The notes below the pieces were generated by a model. It saw only the letters and a program-made list of their open reading frames with translations, was not told the origin of the DNA and did no database searches. From the NCBI GenBank assembly GCA_023807065.1, contig JAJJLU010004032.1, forward strand, positions 1 through 20,089: a stretch of DNA of 20,089 nucleotides, in the 5' to 3' direction. Made by a program: the position numbers and the translations under genes. Below, one piece after another: positions 9,201 through 17,824 of the stretch (the first letter of the stretch is position 1; the number at the start of each line of letters is the position of its first letter). This DNA is from Isotricha intestinalis (lineage: Eukaryota; Ciliophora; Litostomatea; Vestibuliferida; Isotrichidae).

Positions 9201-11482
9201 CTATTATTTATCTTGAATTACAAAGTGATCTCACTGTTCTTTATGTCAATGAAGGAGAAGAAATTCCAAAATATAAAAATGCAAAATATACTTTTAATCC
9301 TACTGATGTAAATAATGTTTTCGAAATTAAAGAAGGGTTAAAAGCTGGAACTAAATACATTGTTGGTGTTGGAGTAGATAGGAAATTTCAATCTGTAATG
9401 GATCATATATATTCATTAAGAATTAGAGCTCCTGCTGCAAATAAAATTGATTTAATTCCTGTTGATTCAGATCAAAATACTTTATGTAAATTTACTGAAG
9501 GTTATTGTTATTTCCATTTCAGATTTAGAAAAGCTGATATATTAAAAGATGCTTATATTCATGTTTTCCAAGATACATTATCTTCATTGGAGATATATGC
9601 TAAGAATTTAACATATGAAGAAACATTAAAAAAAGAATCATTACCAAGTAAAACTAATTATTATTTCTCAAGTAAAGAACAATTAAATAAAGATTATCTT
9701 TTAATTAATTTAATGGATATTTCCCAAACAGCAAATTACTTAATTGTTGCAGTTACATCAGATAAACCAGGAATAATAACATTTTTATCAACTTTATATA
9801 CCTATGCTGAAAGTTTAAATATAGATCCTTCAGCATATCAATTATTCCATATATATGATGGTTCTTACCTTACTTTAAGATTCCCAGTCAATAATATGTA
9901 TATTGCTCATTTTGTTTCTGTTGAAGGTTTGGGAAAAATTTATAATGTTGAAACTCAATCAGAACATTATCTTAAAGGAAGTTTTGATATTTTAGGAGTT
10001 GTTATTTCTGTTTTGTCAAAAGGTGAAATTGTTGTTAGTGCTGAAGAAGGTAATTTTGGTTTTTATGTTTATTATGAACCTAGAAATGTTTTAATTAATT
10101 TTGATGAAGTTGATTATGCTACTAGTGGTCAAATATTTTATGACTCTAGCAATTTTCCATTAATTTTTTATTCTCAAGTTCCAAAAGATTGTGATGATAC
10201 CACTGTTATTCTCAATTTGAAAAATTTTAACTTAAATGTTAATGATTCTACAGTTGTTGACTTAAACTTTTATGTCAAAGGTTATGTTGCTGATAAAGAA
10301 TTTATTATGAAAAAAAAAAAAGATTCTGATTATAATCCAGATGTGGATAAGTTATTTGATGGAGAATTTGATTATTCTTTAAGATTTGCAAAAGTTCTTT
10401 TCACAAAACAAAGAATTAAAGAAGCAAAGGGAGATATAAAATATTTATATGTTACTCTTTATAAAGGACAAGATAAAAAAGAATATAATGGAATTACAGC
10501 TGAATATTCAGTTTTTCCTTTAAGTTCAGAAAATTATAATGCACCTTATAATCAATATATTATTGGTAATTTAAAAGAAGAAAATGATAAAACAAGTATA
10601 TATAAAATCAGAAAAAGTAATGATTATGATAATGTTATTAAAGTAGAATTTTCTTCTAATAAAAATGATAAAATAAATGTTGCAATAATGAAAAAACTAC
10701 CAACAGATAAAAAATATAAGAATGAGACAAAAATAGATGAAAAAGGATTAATAAATGGAAAAAGTACTTTTGTAATTCAATTAAATGATGAAAATGAAAA
10801 TGTAGATGAAGTTTATTTAATTGTTTATTCAAATAATACTTCAGCTTCAAATTTTGTTTTTAAATATCTCTCATCATATGATCAAGATGGTTTTCCATAT
10901 TATGAAATATCAAATTACAAATATGTTAATCATACAAAATCAGATAAAGAACCAATTGTATATTTAACATTAAAAACTATTAATAAAACTTATTTAGGCA
11001 TTTCTGAATTAGTTTCTGTATCTTATATTGCTAAAGTTATAGATAAATCAAGTAATGATGATCCTAATTTTGGAAATATTATTTTTTCAAAAGAAAATGT
11101 TATTAAAATTTATAAAAAAGTTTTTCAAGGAAATAATAATGCATCTAATATTTCAATGGAATTAAAGAATTTCCCAAATGATAAAGAATATGATGTTATT
11201 GTTACTGCAATTACTAATGAAGATTCCTCAGAAATGTTCTTTTATGATTTAATAAAAAATCCTTTGGATTATCAGAATCCTAATGATTCTAAAGGTGGAA
11301 ATAAAGCTTTAGTTATTATATTAATTGTAATTATTGTTATTTTAATTCTTGTGTTTGGAGTATTATTCTTTAGAATGAAAAAAGAAAATGCAGATTTGAA
11401 TGATAAAATTAATACAATGTCTGGTTATAATCTTGCTTCTGAAGAAGGAAATGAAAATTTAAATTATAATGCACAAAAATAA
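6209..11482 (+). CDS. Very large predicted type I surface membrane protein
   Basis: This is a single open frame of 1757 residues. It starts with a signal peptide (MIKKFFFILLISSIISDD, cleavage likely near residue 16-18). A very long extracellular part follows, rich in Tyr, Asn, Lys, Glu and Ser with many N-x-S/T glycosylation sequons and scattered Cys. A single membrane segment lies at about 1697-1719 (ALVIILIVIIVILILVFGVL), and the roughly 38-residue cytosolic tail begins with a basic stop-transfer RMKK. Beta-strand-like alternation runs through the ectodomain, suggesting repeated beta domains, but I recognise no named domain or catalytic motif. Proteins of this build are common as lineage-specific surface proteins in ciliates. 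Every Cys checked is TGT or TGC and every Gln checked is CAA; over 1757 codons there is no in-frame TAA, TAG or TGA, so standard-code usage is firm. Adhesion or surface-coat function is only inference. Confidence 0.85.
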   Translation: MIKKFFFILLISSIISDDIKEIVITDNVPVTDPIDLTASKVYKIKYDGKQNYIQVKVSSTSNNPYIIYCQQKECSGENAFLLSNLREKEQSLFIKNKFLIEKEGYIEVFSYEESLKGSVTFSTSEFMLLNRDSSISYFSNNDDDNNLIKIPMEKTSEKTIMTLSLYVSNQENFLASFYYFDGNNSTDITDSIDVNNGKIITFDESKYEYNENSYYYIESNQIVNSYVIINSKVFKNNKSTFNANSLAFQGGLNNELGIQCFSINFYKPENTNSELKLHFHIMSLLGSMQYYFKKEEQQQEKYEIDYDIAFTYSKNDLENMDLCIENEGVDSAYFLEIIDLDEPTKKTNFYTSQLNGYTYSRITLPNSLVYYNFAQRAGDEYDKMTFYLKAKKGNPVMYRAECKTYPKCIYNFNEIDHYISVGNFTKSKTINVIYYYSFKVNSKEIINSYQNLLAVGCYGNIDCEYETLIYGKNDNIILKNDQRFISFLTKDLSNSFQFEVTNPSVHTVSFTVYTFTGDTRVDFTGGFHEEYLLKPVYLNKQEYNFHINNPTEEENLIGKYDFIVEAKNNSFFTVEYEEIAHEENRYYIKAGITYIETIALDKTREIWVSLLKQEAKVNYYASFFALNCKVTIKKLFENPPKTILEKGYFVRDEILSTDKEYEEKFIKYSIKTESLDSTRESESETCMIYISSTENNFEKTYHENDNYLMIGENIKQSVVLSEKTKGIKFLYPFAQTKSGDLLLNFEISNQGNLHVNIDVEGNNLVVKDLIITETQTYLISSESYSKCENKEELCKIYIELYGEESELKKSNMKFAFAIKSEEDIPSYIKKGLMKTDVISGKSNIYYYTDVSKGEEGEILVNFERGTGDIYARIIGKDNDTDSNPDWMGRIHLPKKGDDDLLIVDEYSNKIYYFKSDTERCGKVGCFLLITVVNSVERIVEGSIYLYDISVMARVTNGNRPQVIDIHLDRFIINIIPSKEEVLYDYYHYYSFTLDSDASIIYLELQSDLTVLYVNEGEEIPKYKNAKYTFNPTDVNNVFEIKEGLKAGTKYIVGVGVDRKFQSVMDHIYSLRIRAPAANKIDLIPVDSDQNTLCKFTEGYCYFHFRFRKADILKDAYIHVFQDTLSSLEIYAKNLTYEETLKKESLPSKTNYYFSSKEQLNKDYLLINLMDISQTANYLIVAVTSDKPGIITFLSTLYTYAESLNIDPSAYQLFHIYDGSYLTLRFPVNNMYIAHFVSVEGLGKIYNVETQSEHYLKGSFDILGVVISVLSKGEIVVSAEEGNFGFYVYYEPRNVLINFDEVDYATSGQIFYDSSNFPLIFYSQVPKDCDDTTVILNLKNFNLNVNDSTVVDLNFYVKGYVADKEFIMKKKKDSDYNPDVDKLFDGEFDYSLRFAKVLFTKQRIKEAKGDIKYLYVTLYKGQDKKEYNGITAEYSVFPLSSENYNAPYNQYIIGNLKEENDKTSIYKIRKSNDYDNVIKVEFSSNKNDKINVAIMKKLPTDKKYKNETKIDEKGLINGKSTFVIQLNDENENVDEVYLIVYSNNTSASNFVFKYLSSYDQDGFPYYEISNYKYVNHTKSDKEPIVYLTLKTINKTYLGISELVSVSYIAKVIDKSSNDDPNFGNIIFSKENVIKIYKKVFQGNNNASNISMELKNFPNDKEYDVIVTAITNEDSSEMFFYDLIKNPLDYQNPNDSKGGNKALVIILIVIIVILILVFGVLFFRMKKENADLNDKINTMSGYNLASEEGNENLNYNAQK

Positions 11483-12360
11483 GGTTTTTATTTATTTTAA
11501 TATAATAATGTAGTGAAATAAAAATATATAATATTTAAATAAATACATTTAATATGTTAAGTAAAATTTAAAATAATTAAATTTTAATTTTGTATTATGT
11601 TTTAATTGATTACATTGATTTTTCCTTAAAAAACAAAAATCAATAAATTTTGTTTACATAAAGAAATACTAATTTAGGAGTTTGATGATTTTCTGCATTT
11701 TAATTAAAGAAAGGAATAAATCAATTCTTATTCTAGAATTTAAATCTAAACCATAAAGTTTTCATCTAAAAAGAAAAAAAAAGAAATCATTTTTATCTTT
11801 TTATTATAATTTAAAAGAAAGATTTTTTTAATTAAATTTACATCAATAAATACATAGAATAAAATAGTATGAAAAAAAAGAAAGCTCGATTTTTAATGAA
11901 AATATTATTGAACTTTTTCAACATATTCTTTGTAGATTTTTTTTCAAAAGTATAATGTTTAAAAATAACAGATGATTGTTAAATTTTATTCATTATAATG
12001 ATTTGAATAAAAATGATTATTTCATTGGTGTTTAAATAATAATTCATATGTCAAATTAATAGTTTAATAATATTTGATATATATTAAAGATTTATAATCA
12101 ATATTATGATTCGAATATAATATATTTTATTTATAAGAACATCAGAAAATGAATAACAAATCCCCTTAAATACTTGAAATTAAATATAATACCAAGAACA
12201 ATAACGTTTTTATTCCTTCCATTCATGAATAATTTTATAAAAAAATTATAAATAAATAAAGGATATTATTTTGCTTATTTGCTCATAAAAATATAAAATT
12301 TTATAAGATATTTTTGATTTTTCCCAATTAAAGTTGTTTTAATTTTTGTTAATTATTTTT
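11483..12360. other. AT-rich gap with possible coding remnants
   Basis: No intact gene is present. Two stretches look like worn coding sequence on the plus strand. About 11880-12033 reads ESSIFNENIIELFQHILC and onward until TGA, then LLNFIHYNDLNKNDYF. About 12149-12328 starts with ATG (MNNKSP) and reads 60 codons interrupted only by three TAA codons, each flanked by protein-like sequence (ILEIKYNTK, FYKKIINK, RILFCLFAHK). I cannot assign a family, and chance reading in AT-rich DNA is possible. Confidence 0.3.
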
Positions 12361-14069
12361 ATGAATTCGAATTCAATTTTTATAAATTTAAAAAAACAAG
12401 TATTATTTATGATAAATGGAAGAAAAAATTTTAGGGCTTTTAGACAACAATTAAATTCAATTAATCATGAATATCAAATGCAAAACAGAGTAAAAATTAT
12501 TTAATTTTTATTTATTAGAGTAGTACTCCAATTCCTCATAAAAAAAAAATTATCAGACCTCAAAGAAATAAATATTTTATCAATAAAAATTCAAGAATGA
12601 ATAATTATGAAAGATCTAATAATAATTTTAAAACAACATATAACACTAATTTTATAGATTATACCCAAGAAAAAAAAAAAAACTTGGAAATAGATAATTC
12701 AAATGTTAAAAAAGAAAAAGATGAAAATATTTATGATAGAAATTACAATAAATATAAAAATAATATTAATAATAATAATAATTATTCAACATTTAATAAT
12801 TTTAATTTAAATAATAATAGTGATAAAGAATATTTAAATACATTTTCTGATAATAAAAATTATGATTTTGAAGTAGACACAAATCAAAATTTAAACAAAA
12901 GTTATAATATAATAAATTCTAATACAAATAATCACTTAGAAATTAATGTTCAAAAAAATAATAATGAAATAAAAATACAAAAGCCTATTTCTCGACAATC
13001 AAAATCAATTCTCTCCACAACAAATTCAAATTATTCATATATAGATAATGAAAATATAGTTGTAAAAGGAGTATGTTCAAATTGCATTAATTTAGAATTA
13101 ATGAAATTACATAATTTAGTTCCAAAAGAAAAATCATTTGAAGAAGACCCATTTTCAATTCAACAAAAAAGAAATATAATTCAAAAGCAAAATATACAAT
13201 TAAAAGTAAAAAGAAATAATAAATTATCGAAATTAGCAAGTGAAAATTTAATAAAAATAGATGAAAAGTCTAAATTAATAAATCAAAATCAAAAATCTGA
13301 TTTTTATATATATAAATCATCTCATGATCCTTTATTGAAAAGGACTTTAGAAAAATATAAAAAAAACCAAGAATGGTTATTACAAAGGAAATATATTGGT
13401 TATAATAAAGAAATAGAAGATTTTTATAATAAACCAAATCCAATAACTGATTATTCTGTTGATGCAATTGGGAGAAAAGCATTTATAAATAAATATTTAC
13501 CGTCCAAAAATCAATATAATTCTTTTTTAAGTAAGCAAATTGAAAATAAAGTAATAAGAAAGAAAAAAGAAAAAGAAAAAGATATTGAAGGTGAAAATTA
13601 TATTTATAATAAAAATAAGAAGGAATTAGAAAGAGAAAAATTTATAAAAAAAAATTATTTAAGAAAAATACAAAAAGAGTTTTTAGATGAAAATAAAAGA
13701 TTAATTCAACAAAAAGAATATAAAAAAAGAATGAATAAATCATCAGATTTAGCAATTGAACAAGATCAAATTAAAAAATTAAAAGAAGAAGAAAGAAAAA
13801 AAAATGAAGAAAAATTGGTAAGAAAAAATAAAATGAAGAATGAATTATTAACAGGATTAAATAATCAAATTAAATATAAACATCAAATTTCATATGATTT
13901 TGAACCTTTAGGAAAAGAAGGAAAATTTAATATTTATTGTGAACCAATTCATATTGATAAATATGGTAAATGTATTAAATGTCATAGAATTTTAAAACAA
14001 ATTCAAATTCATCCTAAAAAAGAATATGATATTATTAAAAATGAAGAAAAAGAAAAAATGAATAATTAA
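12361..14069 (+). CDS. Coiled-coil protein with two CxxC motifs, two exons
   Basis: I join exon 1 (12361-12489, 43 codons) to exon 2 (12519-14069) across a 29-nt GT-AG intron, giving about 559 residues. A simple ORF would start at 12597, but the frame is open upstream to the intron, and exon 1 has a good protein-like sequence (MINGRKNFRAFRQQLNSINH). The start could be 12361 or the second ATG at 12409; a TAA at 12340-12342 closes the frame upstream. The N-terminal third is Asn-rich. A CSNC motif then lies in KGVCSNCINLELMKLHN. The middle holds QEWLLQRKYIGYNKEIEDF and FLSKQIENK, then a long Lys/Glu coiled coil. The C-terminus has KYGKCIKCHRILKQIQIHP. The two Cys pairs may bind zinc together. 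I do not recognise the family; a ciliary or cytoskeletal role is a guess from composition and neighbours. Confidence 0.75.
12490..12518 (+). other. 29-nt intron (GT-AG)
   Basis: It begins GTAAAAATT and ends TTTATTAG, is nearly pure A/T, contains an in-frame TAA, and its length is not a multiple of three. Removal joins two open frames in phase 0 (Arg|Ser). Such short introns are typical of ciliates. Confidence 0.75.
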
Positions 14070-14174
14070 TTTTTTAAATCATAAGCTTTTCTTTTTAAAT
14101 ATATTGAAATAATATTTTTTTACTCTTATTTAAATATTAAAGTAATATAATTAAAATAATATTTAATTAAAGTT

Positions 14175-15413
14175 ATGTATGAGAATTCTAAAGTAATGAA
14201 TCCAAAGAAAGAATTAATGACTTTGGCTATTGATTTAGGAGAAAATGAGAAAAAATTTTTAAAAATTTATAATGATTCAAATCCAGAAGAATTAGCTTAT
14301 AATTTTTGTTTTATAAATCACTTAGATTATAGATCTATGAATTTATTAACAGATGAAGTAAAAAAAGTTTTTGAATTAAGGAAAAATATACCTAATACTC
14401 AATCAAATGAAATAAGAAATTCTTATAATAAAAATAATGTTAATAATAATTATAATAATAATGATGAAAATTTAGCAAGATTTGTTAATAAGAAAACTCC
14501 TTTAAATCGTAAAAATAGGAATAATCAAATTTTTCAGAATTTAAATGATTATTCAAATTACTTATCAAATAATATAGATTTAAATAAATCTTATAATAAT
14601 TATAATAGAAAAAATAATTCAAATGGTAAAAATATAAAATCAAAATTAAATCAATCATATAGACCTGCAACAGCAAATAGTAAAAGGAAAATAACATTAT
14701 CAAATAATTTATCAATTAATGATACGAATGATAATACAAATGTAGATTTTTATAAAAAACCAAATACATATTTTACTCAAAATAATTATTCTTCTCAAAG
14801 GAAAAATACAATTTCAACAAATAAATCAAATTATCCAATTTCTATATTAAATCATAATAAAAAAAATGACAATTTAAATTATGGTGAAAGATTATATCAT
14901 AAATGTAAGAAAATAGAAGAAAGGAAAAATAATAAAATTCAACAAATAAAAAATGAAGAAGAAAAAAAATTAAATCGTGAATGTACATTTAAACCAAGAA
15001 TTAACAGACTATCATATCATGCTTTTACAAACAGATATAATAATAATTTAAAATATGATGATGAAGATAATATAATATATTATAGAGATTATATTGATAG
15101 AAAATTAAATTATTTAAAAGAAAGATATAATAAAAAAGATGAAAATTGTTATTTTTCTCCAAAAATAAACAAAACAAAAGAAAAAGATAATAAATCAATT
15201 CCAAGATATGAACAATTATATCAAAATTCAAAGCAATTAAAATCTAAAAAGGAATTTTTAGATAAAATATATAATAATAATTCTTTTAAACCTTCAATTA
15301 ATAAAGTTTATAATACCGAAATTACAAATTTACCTTTTAATGAAAGACAAAATATTTATAATTCAAGAACAACAGAAAGAAAAAAACAAATGAAAAAATC
15401 AAATGGAAAATAA
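14175..15413 (+). CDS. F-x-P-x-I-N repeat protein, 5' part of a frameshifted gene
   Basis: This open frame has 412 residues. Residues about 14-70 form a compact conserved-looking domain (LAIDLGENEKKFLKIYND, then PEELAYNFCFINH), which resembles a small domain found at the N-terminus of ciliary proteins in protists. An Asn-rich linker follows, then a region with CTFKPRINRLSYHAF, CYFSPKINK and SFKPSINKVYN. The F-x-P-x-I-N motif continues in the next frame as FFQPKINQN and FTFKPKITYN, so I read 14175-16023 as one gene broken by a +1 shift at AAA-TAA (15408-15413). The alternative start is an ATG at 14196. It lies 105 bp downstream of the coiled-coil gene on the same strand. Function is unknown; a microtubule or axoneme role is inferred from the motif pattern and neighbours. 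Confidence 0.8.
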   Translation: MYENSKVMNPKKELMTLAIDLGENEKKFLKIYNDSNPEELAYNFCFINHLDYRSMNLLTDEVKKVFELRKNIPNTQSNEIRNSYNKNNVNNNYNNNDENLARFVNKKTPLNRKNRNNQIFQNLNDYSNYLSNNIDLNKSYNNYNRKNNSNGKNIKSKLNQSYRPATANSKRKITLSNNLSINDTNDNTNVDFYKKPNTYFTQNNYSSQRKNTISTNKSNYPISILNHNKKNDNLNYGERLYHKCKKIEERKNNKIQQIKNEEEKKLNRECTFKPRINRLSYHAFTNRYNNNLKYDDEDNIIYYRDYIDRKLNYLKERYNKKDENCYFSPKINKTKEKDNKSIPRYEQLYQNSKQLKSKKEFLDKIYNNNSFKPSINKVYNTEITNLPFNERQNIYNSRTTERKKQMKKSNGK

Positions 15414-16023
15414 CATTGATTCTAAAACAGGCCAAAAATTTTTTCAACCAAAAATTAATCAAAATAGTCATTTAATAAAAAGAAATAATGATACTTTTAA
15501 TAAATTATATTCAGACCATAAAAAGCAAAGTGTAAAAAAACAAAAATATGAAAAAGAAATTCAAGAAAGGTTTTCTCCTTTAGAAAGCTTTGCAAGTGAA
15601 CAAAGTAATGAAATATATTTAAAACAAAAAGTAAATTCTTTTGAAAAAATATTTTCTATTTTAGATAAAGATCAAGATGGTATTATTTCTAAATTTAATG
15701 TTTATACTAATGGCTTAGATAAAAAAATCCAAAAAATAATTTCTCCAATTATTATTGAATTAAAAGAAGATAATCAAACTTTAAATAAAGAAGAATTTTG
15801 TGCTGCTTGTTTTAAATTATTCGATACTTTAAATTATTTACAAAAAAAAGAAGTTATGAATTATGCTTTAAATAAAAAAAGTAATAAAGATAATGAAGAT
15901 TTATTTTTTACTTTTAAACCAAAAATAACTTATAATTATGATCCTAATATTTATTATGAAAAAGAAAAAAAAAAACATGAAGAAGATACTAATAATAATA
16001 ATGAAGAGGGAAGTGAAAAATAA
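15403..16023 (+). CDS. F-x-P-x-I-N repeat / EF-hand protein, 3' part of the same gene
   Basis: The 206 open residues read DSKTGQKFFQPKINQN almost at once, with no N-terminal domain of their own. This fits the continuation of the preceding frame: the overlap is 11 nt and the phase is +1. One EF-hand is visible at about residues 81-102 (FSILDKDQDGIISKF): Asp at loop positions 1, 3 and 5 and Gly at 6 are kept, but the last loop position is Asn instead of Glu, so Ca2+ affinity may be low. A second helix-rich segment (KEEFCAACFKLFDTL) looks like a degenerate partner EF-hand. The C-terminal FTFKPKITYNYDPN repeats the motif of the upstream half. A separate gene starting at the ATG at 15403 is possible but less likely. 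Confidence 0.78.
   Translation: MENNIDSKTGQKFFQPKINQNSHLIKRNNDTFNKLYSDHKKQSVKKQKYEKEIQERFSPLESFASEQSNEIYLKQKVNSFEKIFSILDKDQDGIISKFNVYTNGLDKKIQKIISPIIIELKEDNQTLNKEEFCAACFKLFDTLNYLQKKEVMNYALNKKSNKDNEDLFFTFKPKITYNYDPNIYYEKEKKKHEEDTNNNNEEGSEK
15408..15413 (+). other. +1 frameshift site AAA-TAA
   Basis: The upstream frame reads AAT GGA AAA TAA; skipping one base gives AAA t AAC ATT GAT, which is the downstream frame. No GT dinucleotide is near, so an intron is excluded. AAA-TAA is the site type used for +1 programmed frameshifting in Euplotes. A single-base error or mutation in the A4 run would look the same. Confidence 0.7.
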
Positions 16024-16104
16024 ATAATCTTTTAATTATTATTTTTTTATTATTTAATTTCAATAAAATATTTTCACTTAAATTAATACAAATATACAAA
16101 TATT
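16024..16104. terminator. Convergent 3' intergenic region
   Basis: This 81-bp A/T-only spacer separates the 3' ends of two convergent genes and must hold both transcript ends. A/T-rich runs resembling poly(A) signals occur, but no single signal stands out. Confidence 0.35.
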
Positions 16105-16596
16105 TTAAAAAGAATTATTAATTCTTTCATTATTATAATCATCATCAGAGAAAAAAGAAAAATACTCATTTTCCATTGAAAAATAACTTTTATCTAACTT
16201 AAAATCATCAAAAGAATCATCCTCATTTAATAAAGCTTTTTTTGCTAAATTAGATTTTCTACTAAATGCAGTTGTTGTTATAGTTTTTTTACTTTGAAAT
16301 CTAAAAGGAGTTTTAATATGTTCTTTTGCTTTTTTATATTTTATACTATTATTTTTATTTCTTTCTGGAGTATAAATAATATTTATTTCTTCTAAATTTT
16401 CATTTTCATCATTTTCTATTTCTAATATTTTTTTTGAAAATGATACTTGTCTTCCTATATTATTTAAATTTATTTTTGTATTTATTTTATCTATTGGGTT
16501 TTTTTCTGTTGTTTCTTCTTCTCTTTCTATTTTTTTATTTGATATTTTCATAAAGGAATTTAAATATATTATTGGGATTTTTTTTTTGTCTGTCAT
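16105..16596 (-). CDS. Small hypothetical Ser/Asp/Lys-rich protein
   Basis: This intact 163-residue frame starts at MTDKKKIPIIYLNSFMK. I do not recognise it. There is no membrane segment or signal peptide. It contains many Ser/Thr flanked by basic residues (GRQVSFSKK, IYTPERNK, FRFQSKKTITTTAFSRK), which look like kinase or docking sites, and an acidic aromatic C-terminal part (DDSFDDFKLDKSYFS, FSFFSDDDYNN). It is probably disordered and regulatory. It lies downstream of the NEK-like kinase relic on the same strand. Its open frame, ATG start and codon use like its neighbours support a real gene. Confidence 0.6.
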   Translation of the reverse strand: MTDKKKIPIIYLNSFMKISNKKIEREEETTEKNPIDKINTKINLNNIGRQVSFSKKILEIENDENENLEEINIIYTPERNKNNSIKYKKAKEHIKTPFRFQSKKTITTTAFSRKSNLAKKALLNEDDSFDDFKLDKSYFSMENEYFSFFSDDDYNNERINNSF

Positions 16597-17179
16597 TTTT
16601 TTTTTAATTTAAAGATTAATTTTTTGAAATTATTTTAAATCTAAATAATTTAATTTTATACATGTAATATAATTATTATTTTTTATACATATTTTTACTT
16701 TTTTTCCTATTAATATAATTTAATCCCATTGATTTTTATTTCTCAATTTCCGCAATATTTATTTTTTTATATTTTATTTTTTAAATTTGTACTACTTTAT
16801 CATTTTGTGTCTTTTTATTTGATTCTACTTTTCTTGAACTTTGTGCTCTTTGTTTATTTAGTTGAATATATTTTTTTTGATTGCTATTTTCCAGATGAAA
16901 GTCTTTTTTGAGGAATTTTATTATTATTATTTTGATTTAAATTAATTTGATTGTTCTCTTGAAAAAAAAACCTTTTTTTTGTTTTTAAATTTATTTTTGA
17001 TATTATATTTTCTTATCTTGATTAGGTGTTATTTTTGAAGAATTTATTTATTTTTCCTTTTGTATATTATTATTTATTATAACAGGTCTTCATTATTTTT
17101 TTTATGAACATAAATTTTTTTTTAATCTTATTTACTTTATTTTCTTTATTTTTTTAAATTATAATTTTTTTTTTATTTG
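16597..17179 (-). other. Gap holding probable decayed tail of the kinase relic
   Basis: On the minus strand this region reads as basic low-complexity peptide pieces such as KIPQKRLSSGK and TKSTKFKKSRIK separated by TAG and TAA, which would suit the tail of a NEK-like kinase. Long T runs and frame changes break it. A 60-codon plus-strand frame at 16729 is judged a shadow. Confidence 0.35.
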
Positions 17180-17648
17180 AACTATTAATATATCTAAATT
17201 ATAATTAGGAGAATTAATAGGTAACTTAATATCTCCATTTAATTTGATAGATTTCATCATAATAATATTATCAATTATTATATAAAATTTCATATCATCT
17301 AATATTTGAATTATATAATTCCCTATTGTTTCTTCTTTTAAATAAAGATTCTTTCTATATTTTTTAATTTTTCAATTTTTTTAAGTCACCTTCATCTGCA
17401 TATTCTTTTATTAATTTTAATGTTTAAGTATCGTCATCATAAAATGCTCATAATGATATTTGTTTAGATTGCCTAAAGAATATAACATTCTTATTTCATT
17501 TAATGAATTCATTATTTCTTTTTTTGTGAAATTCCCTATTTTCACTTTTTTCATTGTAAATTTTTTTTTGTCTATTTTCTTGTTATTATTAATTAAGATG
17601 TTCTTTTTTCTATTTCTTTTCCTATTTCAAATGCTTATATGACATTTT
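17180..17648 (-). pseudogene. NEK (NIMA-related) protein kinase relic, N-lobe and part of C-lobe
   Basis: Read on the minus strand, pieces in several frames line up with a NEK kinase in order: AFEIGKEIEKRTS (glycine-loop region, degraded), FTMKKVKIGNFTKKE (the VAIK-type Lys), IMNSLNEIRMLYSL (helix C Glu), AFYDDDT, then LIKEYADEGDLKK, matching the characteristic MEYADGGDL hinge of the family, and EETIGNYIIQILDDMKF. The HRD and DFG motifs are not recognisable. Stops include TGA in S-L-*-A-F and TAA after DDDT and after KKLKN, with frame changes between pieces. NEKs normally control cell cycle and cilia, but this copy cannot make a kinase. Confidence 0.8.
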
Positions 17649-17824
17649 AGATCCCGGTTTTTTTGTTTATTTTTTATCATAACATAAATAATTAGATTTT
17701 TTTCATTTTTATTATAATAAAAGATTATAAAAGAAAAAATGAACAAAATAGTATAAAAATATTATTTTTAAATTTTAAAACAGAAAATTTTAAAATGTTT
17801 CTGAAAAAAAAATAAATAATAAAT

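Noticed and set aside
15403..16023. A separate gene starting at ATG 15403
   Set aside because: The repeated F-x-P-x-I-N motif and the immediate continuation of sequence favour one gene broken by a frameshift; the ATG looks incidental.
16729..17642. Short plus-strand Phe-rich frames at 16729 and 17460
   Set aside because: They are T-rich shadows of the minus-strand kinase relic and its tail.
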